Positions 7,916-18,011 of a DNA stretch of 64,000 nucleotides are shown here, piece by piece (the first letter of the stretch is position 1; every line of letters begins with the position of its first letter). Position numbers and translations under genes: made by a program. The notes under the pieces are model-generated. The model was given only the letters and a program-made list of their open reading frames with translations. It did not search any database and had not been told where the DNA came from. Origin of the DNA: UBA8337 sp038143435 (GTDB lineage Bacteria; Pseudomonadota; Alphaproteobacteria; RS24); the NCBI GenBank assembly GCA_038143435.1, contig JAYQLX010000006.1, forward strand, positions 147,344 to 211,343, given 5' to 3'.

Positions 7916-9294
7916 TGGCGCGCGCGGCCAGCGAATATGTCTGCAATCAATGCGGCAATGTCACGACCAAATGGTCAGGCAAATGCGAAAGCTGCGAGCA
8001 GTGGAACACCATTTCGGAGATTGCCGGAAGCTCCGCCCCGCCGGTCGGGCGCGGCGCCAAAAAAGCCAAAGGTAAGAGCGTTGAATTGGCGCCTTTGGCG
8101 GGTGACGATAAAGAACCCGAACGGCGCAAATCCGGCATAGGCGAGTTTGACCGCGTATTGGGCGGCGGATTAGTGCCCGGCTCAGCCACGCTTATCGGCG
8201 GTGACCCGGGCATTGGCAAATCAACCTTGCTATTGCAGGCCGCTGCCGCCGTCAGCAAACAGGGCGGCAAAGTGATTTATGTGTCGGGCGAAGAAGCGCT
8301 GGCGCAATTGCGTATGCGCGCCAGCCGCCTCGGTCTGGCCGATGCCGATGTGCAACTGGCCTCGGAAACCAATGTCGCCGATATTATCAAAACGCTGGAA
8401 AAGCAGGGCGATTTAGCGCTGGTGGTTATCGATTCCATTCAGACCATGTGGTCACCCGCCATTGAAGCCGCGCCGGGCACGGTCAGCCAAGTGCGTGTCG
8501 CCAGTCAGGAATTGTTACATTTCGCCAAAAGCAGCGATGCGCCGCTGGTGCTGGTCGGCCATGTCACCAAAGACGGACAAATTGCCGGCCCGCGTGTGCT
8601 CGAACATATGGTCGATACGGTGGTTTATTTTGAGGGTGATCGCGGAGACCAATTCCGCATTTTGCGCGCCATTAAAAACCGTTTCGGCCCGGCCCATGAA
8701 ATGGGCGTGTTTGAAATGCAAGGCGCGGGGCTGATGGAAGTGCAAAATCCCTCTGCCCTGTTTCTCGAAGGCCGCGAAGCCGATGTGCCGGGCGCAGCGG
8801 TGTTTGCCGGCATTGAAGGCACCCGCCCTGTGCTGGTTGAAATTCAGGCCCTGGCTACGCCCTCGTCTCTGGCCACGCCTCGGCGCGCCGTAGTCGGCTG
8901 GGATGCCAATCGCCTGTCTATGGTGCTGGCGGTGTTGGAAGCGCGTTGCGGCCTGTCATTTGCCGGACGCGATGTGTTTTTGAATGTGGCAGGTGGCTTG
9001 CGCATCAATGAACCGGCAGCCGACCTCGCCGTTGCCGCCGCGCTGATTTCCTCATTGAGCGGCAAGCCGATAGCACGCGACACAATCGTTTATGGCGAGT
9101 TGAGCCTGTCGGGTGCGGTGCGCCCCGTGGCGCAAAATAATGTGCGCCTGAAAGAAGCCGAAAAACTCGGCTTCAAATCCGCCTATGCCCCAAAACCGGG
9201 CAAGGGCGATGTTTCAAAAAATGTTACCTTGCGTGAAATTGAAGATTTGGCCGCTTTGATAGCGGTTTTGGGCGTCACCGCGTCAGTCGATTAA
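7915..9294 (+). CDS. radA: DNA repair protein RadA
   Basis: 459 residues. The N-terminal C4 zinc finger has Cys at 10, 13, 24 and 27. A RecA-like motor follows with Walker A GGDPGIGKST near 96-105 and the RadA-specific KNRFG motif near residue 254; the Lon-like C-terminal domain covers roughly 290-455. RadA drives branch migration and homologous-recombination repair. It is translationally coupled to mlaF, an odd functional pairing but a tight one. Confidence 0.96.
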   Translation: MARAASEYVCNQCGNVTTKWSGKCESCEQWNTISEIAGSSAPPVGRGAKKAKGKSVELAPLAGDDKEPERRKSGIGEFDRVLGGGLVPGSATLIGGDPGIGKSTLLLQAAAAVSKQGGKVIYVSGEEALAQLRMRASRLGLADADVQLASETNVADIIKTLEKQGDLALVVIDSIQTMWSPAIEAAPGTVSQVRVASQELLHFAKSSDAPLVLVGHVTKDGQIAGPRVLEHMVDTVVYFEGDRGDQFRILRAIKNRFGPAHEMGVFEMQGAGLMEVQNPSALFLEGREADVPGAAVFAGIEGTRPVLVEIQALATPSSLATPRRAVVGWDANRLSMVLAVLEARCGLSFAGRDVFLNVAGGLRINEPAADLAVAAALISSLSGKPIARDTIVYGELSLSGAVRPVAQNNVRLKEAEKLGFKSAYAPKPGKGDVSKNVTLREIEDLAALIAVLGVTASVD

Positions 9295-9359
9295 AAAACG
9301 CCGTGTGAAGGCACAATAACCGACCGCTCGCCACGCCCCGACTCATGATAGGCAAATGC

Positions 9360-10049
9360 ATGGCTGCGCTCGACTATATCATTATCGCCGTTTTGCTGGT
9401 TTCAGCCGCGCTGTCGCTTATTCGCGGCTTCACCAAAGAAGTGTTGTCCATCACCGGCTGGATTGTCTCCGGCTATGCCGCGATATTTCTCGGCCCCTCG
9501 CTGAAACCGCTATTGGCCAGCTATATCACCATTGATTGGGCCATCACCGGCGGGGCCATGCTTATCGTCTTTCTCATCAGCCTCATCATATTTTCCATTG
9601 GCGGCCATTTTGTTGCCGCCTCCATTAAAGGCACGGGGCTGAGCGCGCTTGACCGCACATTGGGTATCGGCTTCGGCCTGCTGCGCGGCTTTTTTATCGT
9701 CTGCATGGCCTATTTCGGCATCTCGTCAGTGATTCCCGAAAATGACCATCCGGCCTTCATTACCGAGGCAAAATTGCGTCCCGTCTTGCAAACCGGCACC
9801 AAAGCTTTTGTTGCCATTGTGCCGCTTGACCGTCTGCCACTCAGTGTCGCAAATATCGGCGAAACCATTGGCGGGCCTGAGTTAGAGGCGCTGCGCGAAA
9901 GCGGCGAAAAGGCGCTGCGCGAGGCGGCGCGCGAAGAACTTGAAAATCTTGTTGAAGAAGTGCAAGACAGCGCCGAAGACACGGGCTATAAACAGCTTGA
10001 ACGCGACCAGATGCAACGCTTGATCCGCAACACGGAAGGGGTCAAATGA
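9360..10049 (+). CDS. cvpA: CvpA family membrane protein
   Basis: About 229 residues. Four hydrophobic helices in the first ~150 residues, beginning with the CvpA-type ALDYIIIAVLLVSAALSLIRGF segment, then a charged coiled-coil tail rich in Glu. ATG at 9360 gives the usual MxxLDY start; an upstream in-frame ATG at 9345 is possible. The stop overlaps the purF start by four bases. The cvpA-purF pair is conserved widely; CvpA is linked to envelope stress and colicin V phenotypes, but its biochemical role is unsettled. Confidence 0.9.
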   Translation: MAALDYIIIAVLLVSAALSLIRGFTKEVLSITGWIVSGYAAIFLGPSLKPLLASYITIDWAITGGAMLIVFLISLIIFSIGGHFVAASIKGTGLSALDRTLGIGFGLLRGFFIVCMAYFGISSVIPENDHPAFITEAKLRPVLQTGTKAFVAIVPLDRLPLSVANIGETIGGPELEALRESGEKALREAAREELENLVEEVQDSAEDTGYKQLERDQMQRLIRNTEGVK

Positions 10050-11509
10050 GCGACATTCATCAACCGCCACACCACGATGACAGGCTTCGCGAAGAGTGCG
10101 GCGTATTCGGCATATTCGGCCATCCCGACGCGGCTGCGCTGACCACTTTGGGGCTGCACGCGCTGCAACATCGCGGCCAAGAAGCGGCCGGTATTGTTTC
10201 CTTTGACGGTAAAAACTTCTTCGCCGAGCGTCGCCTCGGTCTGGTCTCCGACCATTTCACCAAAGCCAATGTGCTTGACCAATTGCAAGGCACTTCAGCT
10301 GTCGGCCATGTGCGCTATTCGACCACCGGTGAGACGATTTTGCGCAATGTGCAGCCGCTCTTTGCCGATTTGACGGGCGGCGGCTTTGCCGTGGCGCATA
10401 ACGGCAATCTGACCAATGCGCTGACCTTGCGCGATGAATTGGTCAAACAGGGTGCGATTTTCCAATCGACCTCCGACACGGAAACGATTTTGCAACTGGT
10501 GGCGCGCTCTAAGCGCATCAACACGCTGTCGCGCTTCACCGATGCGCTGTTTCAAATTGAAGGCGCTTATGCGCTGGTGGTAATGACCAATAAAAAGCTG
10601 ATTGGTGCGCGCGACCCGCTGGGCATTCGCCCGCTGGTTATCGGCGAATTGGACGGGGCCTATATTCTCGCCTCAGAAACCTGCGCGCTGGATATTATCG
10701 GCGCGAAATTTGTTCGCGAAGTGGAAAATGGCGAGATTGTCATCATCACGGAAGACGGGCTGGAAAGCGTCAAACCCTTCCCGCCTATGGAGCCGCGCCC
10801 GTGCATTTTCGAATATATTTATTTCGCCCGCCCCGACAGCACGGTGGGCGGCAAAAGCGTTTATGAATGCCGCAAAGAATTTGGCCGTCAATTGGCCGAG
10901 GAAAGCCATGTGCCGGCTGATGTGGTGATACCGGTGCCCGATAGCGGCGTGCCCGCCGCCATTGGCTATGGCGACGCGTCGGGCGTGCCGTTTGAGCTGG
11001 GCATTATCCGCAATCACTATGTCGGGCGCACCTTTATTGAGCCGCAGCAGAGCATTCGCGCCTTTTCGGTGAAGCTGAAGCACAATGCCAACCGCATTCA
11101 CGTCGAAGGCAAGCGCGTTATTCTGATTGATGACTCGATTGTGCGCGGCACCACTTCGGTGAAAATCGTGCAAATGATGCGCGATGCCGGGGCGACCGAA
11201 GTGCATATGCGCATTGGCGCGCCGCCCATCACCCATCCTGATTTTTACGGCATTGATACGCCCAACCAAGAGGCGCTGCTGGCGGCGCAAAACTCTTTGG
11301 AAGAAATGCGCGACCATATCGGTGCTGACAGCCTCGCTTTTTTGAGCGTTGACGGGCTCTATAAAGCGATGGGCTATCCTGAAGGCCGCAATGCCGAGCG
11401 TCCGCAATTCACCGACCATTGCTTTACCGGCGACTACCCGACCGGCTTGACCGACCAGCAAGGCGACGAAAAACTGCACCAACTCTCGCTTTTGGCGGAA
11501 CAAGGCTAA
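10046..11509 (+). CDS. purF: Amidophosphoribosyltransferase
   Basis: 487 residues. Committed step of purine synthesis, making phosphoribosylamine from PRPP and glutamine. A 17-residue leader precedes EECGVFGIFG; Cys18 would be the N-terminal nucleophile after processing, as in Bacillus-type enzymes. The glutaminase half is followed by the phosphoribosyltransferase half with the PRPP loop VILIDDSIVRGTT near residue 361. It starts within cvpA (ATGA overlap). Confidence 0.96.
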   Translation: MSDIHQPPHHDDRLREECGVFGIFGHPDAAALTTLGLHALQHRGQEAAGIVSFDGKNFFAERRLGLVSDHFTKANVLDQLQGTSAVGHVRYSTTGETILRNVQPLFADLTGGGFAVAHNGNLTNALTLRDELVKQGAIFQSTSDTETILQLVARSKRINTLSRFTDALFQIEGAYALVVMTNKKLIGARDPLGIRPLVIGELDGAYILASETCALDIIGAKFVREVENGEIVIITEDGLESVKPFPPMEPRPCIFEYIYFARPDSTVGGKSVYECRKEFGRQLAEESHVPADVVIPVPDSGVPAAIGYGDASGVPFELGIIRNHYVGRTFIEPQQSIRAFSVKLKHNANRIHVEGKRVILIDDSIVRGTTSVKIVQMMRDAGATEVHMRIGAPPITHPDFYGIDTPNQEALLAAQNSLEEMRDHIGADSLAFLSVDGLYKAMGYPEGRNAERPQFTDHCFTGDYPTGLTDQQGDEKLHQLSLLAEQG

Positions 11510-11510
11510 T

Positions 11511-12215
11511 ATGCGCTTTGACGGCAAATTGGCGCTGGTCACCGGCGCGACGCGCGGTCTTGGTTGGGCCGTGGCCGAAGCACTGGCGGCCGAGGGCGCG
11601 CATGTGCTGATGCTCGGGCGCACGCAAGGCGCGCTGGAAGAACTTTACGACCTCATCAAAAAAGCCGGTGGCGAGGCGACCGGCGTGCCGATGGACATCA
11701 CCGATGGCGATGCGCTCGACCGCTTGGGGGCCAGCATTGCCGAGCGTTGGGGCAAGCTCGACCTGATGGTCGGCAATGCCGGTGTGCTGGGGCCGCTCAC
11801 GCCCGTCTCGCATATTGACCCGAAGGAAATGGACAAAGTGCTGGCCGTGAACGTGACCGCCAATGCGCGCCTCATTCGCTCGATGGAGCCGTTGCTGCTA
11901 CAAGCCGACGCGCCGCGCGCCGTCTTCACCACCTCCGGCGCGGCGCAAAAATGCCGCCCGTTTTGGGGCGCTTATTCCACCGGCAAAGCGGCGCTGGATG
12001 CGCTGGTGAAAAGCTGGGCGCATGAGCATGAAAACGATGCCCTGCGCGTCAATCTCTTGTCGCCCGGGCCGGTGCGCACCGCCATGCGCGCGCAAGCCAT
12101 GCCCGGCGAAGACCCCGAAACCCTGCCCACACCGGCCGATGTCGCGCCCTTGTTCCTCGAGCTTCTCTCAGAGAGAGAAACGCGGACGGGGGAAATTGTG
12201 GGGTTTGAGAGGTAG
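11511..12215 (+). CDS. SDR family oxidoreductase
   Basis: 234 residues. A classical short-chain dehydrogenase: TGATRGLG cofactor loop near residue 12, GNAG in place of NNAG, catalytic Ser in FTTSGAA and YSTGK with Tyr and Lys. The start is one base after the purF stop. An SDR directly after purF is a frequent alphaproteobacterial arrangement. The substrate cannot be told from sequence. Confidence 0.88.
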   Translation: MRFDGKLALVTGATRGLGWAVAEALAAEGAHVLMLGRTQGALEELYDLIKKAGGEATGVPMDITDGDALDRLGASIAERWGKLDLMVGNAGVLGPLTPVSHIDPKEMDKVLAVNVTANARLIRSMEPLLLQADAPRAVFTTSGAAQKCRPFWGAYSTGKAALDALVKSWAHEHENDALRVNLLSPGPVRTAMRAQAMPGEDPETLPTPADVAPLFLELLSERETRTGEIVGFER

Positions 12216-12217
12216 TT

Positions 12218-12442
12218 CTACCTACCAAACCTAATCCCCACCTTGTCTTCGCAGTCTTGGCAGAAAAAGTTGCCGCCGCCATTTTGCGGGCGGAAGGCGC
12301 CGTCGGCCCCTTGTGCCAATTCGGGTTGCACGGCGCGCCAGGTTTGGCTCGGCAAGTGCCACACGCAATTGCCCTGCAAGGTGACGGCAGATGAGCTGCA
12401 TATGGCGCAGCGCGGGCGCTGGCGACTTTTCACCACTTCCAT
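12218..12442 (-). CDS. Small zinc-ribbon-like hypothetical protein
   Basis: 74 residues starting MEVVKSRQRPRC; an upstream in-frame start at 12478 would add 12 residues. Two cysteine pairs, CAIC near the N-terminus and CQDC near the C-terminus, are spaced as in a zinc ribbon, and Trp and His residues sit between them. I do not recognise a named family. It ends three bases from the SDR gene on the other strand and lies downstream of der. An overlapping plus-strand frame exists but lacks such a pattern. Confidence 0.55.
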   Translation of the reverse strand: MEVVKSRQRPRCAICSSSAVTLQGNCVWHLPSQTWRAVQPELAQGADGAFRPQNGGGNFFCQDCEDKVGIRFGR

Positions 12443-12548
12443 CGAAAAACCCCTTTGGCTTCTTATTGTTTTGACCATGTTTTAATAGACACGGGCGCGC
12501 GCTAAAAGAGCGTTAATTTCAGATATTTTCTTCGATTTAACTTATTGA

Positions 12549-13982
12549 TTATTTGTCTTCATAGGGGTTTTTGCCCTTACGAATGAAAATGCGTAAGGGA
12601 ATGCCGTCCAGCGCAAAGGTTTCGCGCAAACTGTTGGCGAGATAACGCTGATAGCTTTCCGGCACGGCATGGCCACGACTGGAAAAGCTGACAAATGTCG
12701 GCGGGCGCGATTTGGCTTGCGTGATATAGCGCAGCCGCACCGGCCGCCCCTTATCGGCGGGTGGCGGATGGCGGTCAATCACCTCACCCAACCAACGATT
12801 GAGCTTGGCCGTGCCGATGCGCGCATTCCACAATTCATATTGCCGCTGCACGGCGGGCATCAGCTTTTCAACACCCTTGCCGGTTTGCGCCGACAGCATA
12901 ATCACCGGCACCCCGCGCAGGCGCGGCAGCGCGCGCAGCAGCGCATCATTGACCGTTTGGCGCACTTCCTTGCGGTCGAGTTTCAAATCCCATTTATTAA
13001 TGGCGATGACGAGGGCGCGGCCTTCGCGCTCCACCAAATCGGCCAGCTGGATATCTTGCTTGTCGAACGGGCTGGTCGCATCAATGAGCAGCACCACCAC
13101 TTCGGCAAATTTCACCGCGCGCAAACCGTCGGCCACAGACAGTTTTTCCAGCTTCTCCGTCACCCGCGCCTTGCGCCGCACACCGGCCGTGTCCCATAGC
13201 GTAATCGGGCGCGCGCCATTGGGTGCGGCATCGTCAGCCCATGTCCAATTGACGGAAATACTGTCACGGGTAATGCCTGCCTCCGGCCCGGTCAGCAGCC
13301 GGTCATCATTGAGCAGATAATTGATAAGCGTCGATTTACCGGCATTGGGGCGTCCCAAAATGGCAACGCGCAGCGGCTTGTCAGGGTCATCTTCAAATGG
13401 CTGATCGGGGTCAAAATCGGCATCGTTTTCCTCTTCTTCAAACGCCTTGTTCCAATCGCCGCCATGCGTCTCTTCATAGGCCATTTGCGCATCGCGAATT
13501 TGCGTATAAAGCTCATCCGTGCCATTGCCGTGCTCGGCTGACAGCGCAATCGGGTCGCCCAGCCCCAATTTATAGGCCTCGTTCAAACCGGCATCAGCGG
13601 CGCGGCCTTCAGCCTTATTCGCGGCCAGCATAACCGGCACGTCGGCTTTTCTGAGCAGCCGCGCAAACAACTCATCTTCCGGCAAAATGCCGACCCGCGC
13701 ATCGGTCAGCATCAGCACCATATCGGCCTCGGCAATCGCCGCCTCGGTTTGCGCGCGCATACGCGCCTCAAGCGAGCCGGACTTGCCCTCTTCAAAACCG
13801 GCCGTGTCGATAATTTGAAAGCGTAAATCACCCAGCTTGGCATCGCCAAAGCGGCGGTCACGTGTCACGCCGGGTTGGTCATCAACCAACGCCAGCTTGC
13901 GCCCGACCAGCCGATTGAACAGGGTCGATTTACCGACATTGGGTCGCCCGACAATGGCGAGAATGAAATTATGAGAAATCAT
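12549..13982 (-). CDS. der: Ribosome biogenesis GTPase Der (EngA)
   Basis: 477 residues with two GTPase domains in tandem, the hallmark of Der, and a C-terminal KH-like domain. The first domain has P-loop GRPNVGKS near residue 11 and DTAGFE. The second has GRPNAGKS near 210, DTAGVRRKARV and NKWDL. An acidic linker (EEEENDADFDPDQPFEDDPD) separates them. It acts in 50S subunit assembly. The gene follows bamB with about ten bases between, as in the yfgM-bamB-der order of E. coli. Confidence 0.96.
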   Translation of the reverse strand: MISHNFILAIVGRPNVGKSTLFNRLVGRKLALVDDQPGVTRDRRFGDAKLGDLRFQIIDTAGFEEGKSGSLEARMRAQTEAAIAEADMVLMLTDARVGILPEDELFARLLRKADVPVMLAANKAEGRAADAGLNEAYKLGLGDPIALSAEHGNGTDELYTQIRDAQMAYEETHGGDWNKAFEEEENDADFDPDQPFEDDPDKPLRVAILGRPNAGKSTLINYLLNDDRLLTGPEAGITRDSISVNWTWADDAAPNGARPITLWDTAGVRRKARVTEKLEKLSVADGLRAVKFAEVVVLLIDATSPFDKQDIQLADLVEREGRALVIAINKWDLKLDRKEVRQTVNDALLRALPRLRGVPVIMLSAQTGKGVEKLMPAVQRQYELWNARIGTAKLNRWLGEVIDRHPPPADKGRPVRLRYITQAKSRPPTFVSFSSRGHAVPESYQRYLANSLRETFALDGIPLRIFIRKGKNPYEDK

Positions 13983-13991
13983 GCGCCGCCC

Positions 13992-15372
13992 CTAACGCCG
14001 CGCGATGAGCGAACCCTCATCGGTCAGCACAAACAGCGTGCCGTCGGCGACCACCGGTGTCACATTGACCGGCTCTTCAATATTTTGATAGGCGATAATC
14101 TCACCGGTCACCGGATTGACCGACACCAAACGCCCGTCAGATGAGGCCAGAACAACTTGCCCACCGGCCAGCAAAGGTCCGGCCCAGCGAATGCGACCGT
14201 CGCGGTCTTTTTCATCTTCAAAACTCGGCAACTGCGTCAGCCAACGCACCCGCCCCTGCTCGCGCGACAGCGAGACAAGCTGCCCTTCCAGCGACATAAC
14301 CAATAAATAATCGCCCATCACCCACGGGGTTTCGATAGAACCGACATCGGTTGTCCAAATGCGTTCGCCCGAGCGAATATCAATCGCCGCCGTGCGCCCA
14401 CCATGGCTGGTCACGATAACGCGGTCGCGGTCAATCACCGGACGCCCGACAATGGCATTGAGTTTCGACAGCGGCGTCACTTGCGTGCCGCGACTGGTCA
14501 AGCTGTCTGTCCACAGCACATTGCCGTTAATCGGGCTTAAGCGCCACCACTTCGCCGGAATTGAACCCGGCAACGACAATCTGCTCATTCACCGCCACGC
14601 TGGTTGCGCCGATAATCGTCGCTTCTTCATTAATCGCCAAATGCTCCCAAACGCGTTCGCCGGTCTCAATATTGAACGCCTGCAAACGGCTATCTTGCGA
14701 AGTCACGAAAACCTGATTGCCGCGCACGGTCGGCGCATTGGAAAACGGCACGCTGTTTTGCACGCGCCAGAGAATTTCGCCGGTATCACCGTTCAGTGCC
14801 ATGACTTCACCAAAACCGGTGGTCGCAATCACGCGGCCGCGCCCATAAGCCACGCCGCCGCCAAAGCCGTCGCGCAAATCGGCATCGACTTGGTCGGAAC
14901 CCCAAAAGCGCGACCAGCCGAAATTGGTTTCTTTGGCCAATGTCGCGACGGATTTTTGCCAAATAGGTGCACCAGATTTCATATCGGCGGCTGAGATTTT
15001 AAGGTCAGGCCCAAGCGCAAATACCTTGCCGTCAGCGACAATGGGCGGCGCTTTCATCTGCTTGTAACCGGCATTGGCGGCGACAAATTCCACCTTATAG
15101 CCGCCGTCCAGCCCGTCCAATTCGAGATGGTAAAATGCATGGGTCGGAAAGCCGCCAGGGTTGCTCCATGCGGCATTGCGGAAAGCGGGCAGCACCGGCA
15201 CGCTGGCATCAGCGAGGCGCGGGTCGGCGCGCAATTGCGCATCAAAGCTCAATACGGAAATGCGGTCGCCATCAAATTTTTCACCGTCGGACGCGCCGCC
15301 GCAGCCGACCAGAAAAGTGGCCAATGCAAGGCTTGCGAAAAGACGAGATTTTGAGGCGTGCATAAGAGACAT
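13992..15372 (-). CDS. bamB: Outer-membrane assembly lipoprotein BamB-like beta-propeller (frameshifted)
   Basis: The N-terminus has a lipoprotein signal ending in LVGC, with Cys near residue 24 as the lipidated residue. PQQ-type propeller blades follow, with repeats such as GKVFALG, GEVMALNGDTGEILWR, SRLQAFNIETGERVWE and DRVIVTSHGGRTAAIDIRSGERIWT. The frame breaks at 14537-14540, where VVAL should read on into SPINGNVLW; one extra base there gives pieces 14527-15372 and 13992-14588. Restored length is about 459 residues. BamB scaffolds BamA in barrel insertion. The start overlaps the yfgM stop by one base (TAATG). Confidence 0.87.
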
Positions 15373-16079
15373 TATTCTTCGCTTTCTTCCGCTTCCGGCT
15401 TAGCCGCCGCTTCGGGCAGCGCAATAAGACCGCCGCGCACGGTTTGCAACATGACTTCCGCCCGCGCTCGGCTGAGAGAGCTGACATTGTCATCAGCAAT
15501 TTGTTGCATCAATAAATCGCGCGCTTCCAGCGGCTTGTCATGCGCCGAATAGGCCAGCGCCATTACTTCGCGCGCCATCGGTTGCAGGCGATTGTCATCG
15601 TCAATCAAATCATCGAGCCGCTCTTCAATATCGGCCAGCGCGCCACCGCTATCGAGCAACACAATCGCCGCTTGCAATGCGGCAAAATCTTGCAAACTGT
15701 CGGGCAGTCCACCGCGCGCCGCCAAATCGTCAAACTCGCTCAACGCGTTGTCATACTGGCCTTGCGCGGCCTGTTCCAAAGCAGCTGAAAAACCTGCCAA
15801 TGCGCCATAGCCATTATTCTCCGCTTCAGCGAAAGCCAGCAAACGGGTTATTTTCACATCGGCATCGGCCTCGGCAATTTCCGTCAGCAGCACATCATAA
15901 CGGGCTGATGCCGCCTCTTGCTGGCCGGAGCGCAGCGCGCCGTAACCGGTAATGGCCGCGACCAGCAGCACAATGCCGACAGCGCCGCCAATGACATAGC
16001 GGCCATATTTGGCCCATGCATCGGCCATACGGTCACGGCGCAAATCAGCGGTGATTTCATCAAAAATATTGTCGTTCAC
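15372..16079 (-). CDS. yfgM: YfgM-like inner-membrane tetratricopeptide protein
   Basis: 235 residues from a GTG start at 16079 with GGAGA ahead of it; the open frame runs on upstream over panB without a good start. A cytosolic stretch (NDNIFDEITADLRRDRMADAWAKYG) is followed by one membrane helix at about residues 25-47 and a periplasmic helical-repeat domain. This matches the YfgM/DUF2133 type, an ancillary SecYEG-associated chaperone in E. coli. It lies directly before bamB and der, the conserved neighbourhood. Confidence 0.82.
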   Translation of the reverse strand: MNDNIFDEITADLRRDRMADAWAKYGRYVIGGAVGIVLLVAAITGYGALRSGQQEAASARYDVLLTEIAEADADVKITRLLAFAEAENNGYGALAGFSAALEQAAQGQYDNALSEFDDLAARGGLPDSLQDFAALQAAIVLLDSGGALADIEERLDDLIDDDNRLQPMAREVMALAYSAHDKPLEARDLLMQQIADDNVSSLSRARAEVMLQTVRGGLIALPEAAAKPEAEESEE

Positions 16080-16131
16080 GGCGTTTCTCCAACTACTCCG
16101 ACTCTTTTTTAGAGCATATGTGTGCTTTTGT

Positions 16132-16920
16132 TCAGGAAATTTGCGCGACCCGCACATCATTGGCATAAGCCTCGGCGGCGGCGGCAATTTGTTCTCCCAA
16201 AGTGGCAAATTCTTTAACGAATTTAGGCACTTTCGGCGACAGGCCAAGCATATCTTCGGTCACCAAAATCTGGCCGTCGCAACCGGCTGAAGCCCCAATA
16301 CCAATGGTCGGCACGTTAATTGCCGCCGAAATTTTATCGGCCAAAGGCGCGGCCATGCCTTCCAAAACAATGGCAAAAGCACCGGCTTCAGCCAAAGCCT
16401 GCGCATCACGTTCAATTTGCGGCCAATCATCTTTGCTGCGCCCTTGCGTTTTGAAGCCGCCCATCACATTGACGTTTTGCGGCGTCAAACCGATATGCCC
16501 CATCACCGGAATACCGCGCTGCGTCAAATGATGCACGGTATCGGCCATGCGTTCGCCGCCTTCCAGCTTAACCGCCTGACAGCCGGTTTCTTTCATGGTG
16601 CGCGCAGCATTATGAAAGGCGTGGGCACGGCTTTCTTCGTAAGTGCCGAAGGGCATATCGACCACCACCAACGCCGTGTCAGAGCCGCGCACAACGGCCG
16701 CACCATGCGCAATCATCATGTCCAGTGTTACACCCAGCGTATTTTCCATGCCATACATCACCATGCCGAGACTGTCGCCGACCAGCAGCACATCGACATG
16801 CGGATCAATCAACGCCGCCGTATGGGCGTGGTATGAGGTCAGGCAGACAATCGGCTCATGGCCTTTGCGCGCCAATATTTCCGGCACGGTTAAACGCGCA
16901 CTGCGTTGTTGAACGGACAT
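16132..16920 (-). CDS. panB: 3-methyl-2-oxobutanoate hydroxymethyltransferase
   Basis: 262 residues. It transfers a one-carbon unit from methylene-tetrahydrofolate to ketoisovalerate in pantothenate synthesis. Family segments are clear: VLLVGDSLGMVMYG with the metal-binding Asp, VDMPFGTYEES, KLEGGE, VMGHIGLTPQ and IGIGASAGCDGQILV. It is transcribed towards yfgM with about 50 bases between. panC is not in the window. Confidence 0.95.
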   Translation of the reverse strand: MSVQQRSARLTVPEILARKGHEPIVCLTSYHAHTAALIDPHVDVLLVGDSLGMVMYGMENTLGVTLDMMIAHGAAVVRGSDTALVVVDMPFGTYEESRAHAFHNAARTMKETGCQAVKLEGGERMADTVHHLTQRGIPVMGHIGLTPQNVNVMGGFKTQGRSKDDWPQIERDAQALAEAGAFAIVLEGMAAPLADKISAAINVPTIGIGASAGCDGQILVTEDMLGLSPKVPKFVKEFATLGEQIAAAAEAYANDVRVAQIS

Positions 16921-16992
16921 AACCCGTCTCCAATCGGTTAACTGGCGCGGAAACTAGCCGAATTAGGCCGTCATGGCAATGAATTCAACGCT

Positions 16993-17952
16993 TTAGGAAG
17001 CCAATTTAATGGCGACGTAAGCCCCGAGATTGGCCGTCATCTCATGGCATCGCGCCCATAGGCGGGCCGCCGCTTCATCATTGGTGGCAGGGTCGGCATT
17101 ATCAAGCTCACATTCGCCGTGCATATTGTGATAATAGCTGCCATGCGACAGGTCTTGCTGAGCTGCGCACATCAGCGATGTCTGCGCTCCGGCACTTGGC
17201 GATACGCATAAAAACCGGTTCAGCCAAGCTGGCAAAAGCCCATTGCCGCGCAAATCGGTTGCCACTGCGCCGGGATGCACGATGAAAATATTGATAATGC
17301 GGATGGCGCTTTTTTCAATTCGCGGGCAATCCAAAAATTGCCGAGTTTCGAGCGGCTATAGGCGCGCAAAGCCCCCATTTGCGAACGCCAGCGATAATTT
17401 GAAGAGCAAGCTTGCGCCATCACATAATTATCATCAGTAACAATGATAATGCGCGCATGAATGGCCAAAGCATTGGCCATTAAGATGCGGCGCAACGCGA
17501 AATGGCCCAAAACATTGGTGCCGAAATGGATTTCGTGCCCCTGCTCGGTTTCACCATATTGACGCCGCCGCACACCGGCATTTTCGACAAGAACATCGAT
17601 TTTACGACCCTGCAAATGATGCTTTACCGCTTGACCGGCTGCCATAACGCTATCCAAATCGGCCAAGATCGCACTCAATCAGAATGATTTTGGCAGCGTC
17701 AATCCCCTTGCTGATGAATTCTTGTCGCGCTTGTTCGGCTTTTTCCACATTGCGGCACAGCATGATAAGGGCCGCGCCCCGATGCAGCAGGCCATAGGCG
17801 GTTTGCTTACCAATGCCGCCATTGGCACCGGTCACCACTGCCCATTTACCGTCAAGCCGCGGCAAGTCGGGGCATTTTGAAATATGTTGTTGCCGGCTGA
17901 ATAACCCACTTCGTATTCGCTTCAGCGGACGAGGCGATAAGCGCGCAATCAT
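16993..17952 (-). CDS. SDR family (retinol dehydrogenase-like) protein, two frameshifts
   Basis: Three frames join into one ~319-residue SDR: 17650-17952 (TGANGGIG loop, CRNVEKAE), 17220-17678 (NAGVRRRQYG, NVLGHFALRR, YSRSK) and 16993-17334 (VHPGAVATDLRG). Breaks are at 17665-17666 (one base too many in AA) and 17310-17315 (T run one short). GGAGAATGT precedes the ATG. The stretch that normally holds the catalytic Ser reads IIIVTDDNYV, so activity is doubtful even after repair. It could be a decaying gene or sequencing error. Confidence 0.7.
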
Positions 17953-18011
17953 ACATTCTCCATTAAATGTCTCGTTTACGCAGCAATCGGCACATTGGAT
18001 TGCAAAAAAGG

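Noticed and set aside
10673..11623. A 316-codon open frame on the minus strand opposite purF
   Set aside because: It is the mirror of a GC-rich coding sequence, rich in Arg/Ala/His with no family features; purF on the other strand is certain.
12243..12485. Plus-strand 80-codon frame after the SDR gene
   Set aside because: It overlaps the minus-strand Cys-pair protein and lacks a ribosome binding site or recognisable pattern.
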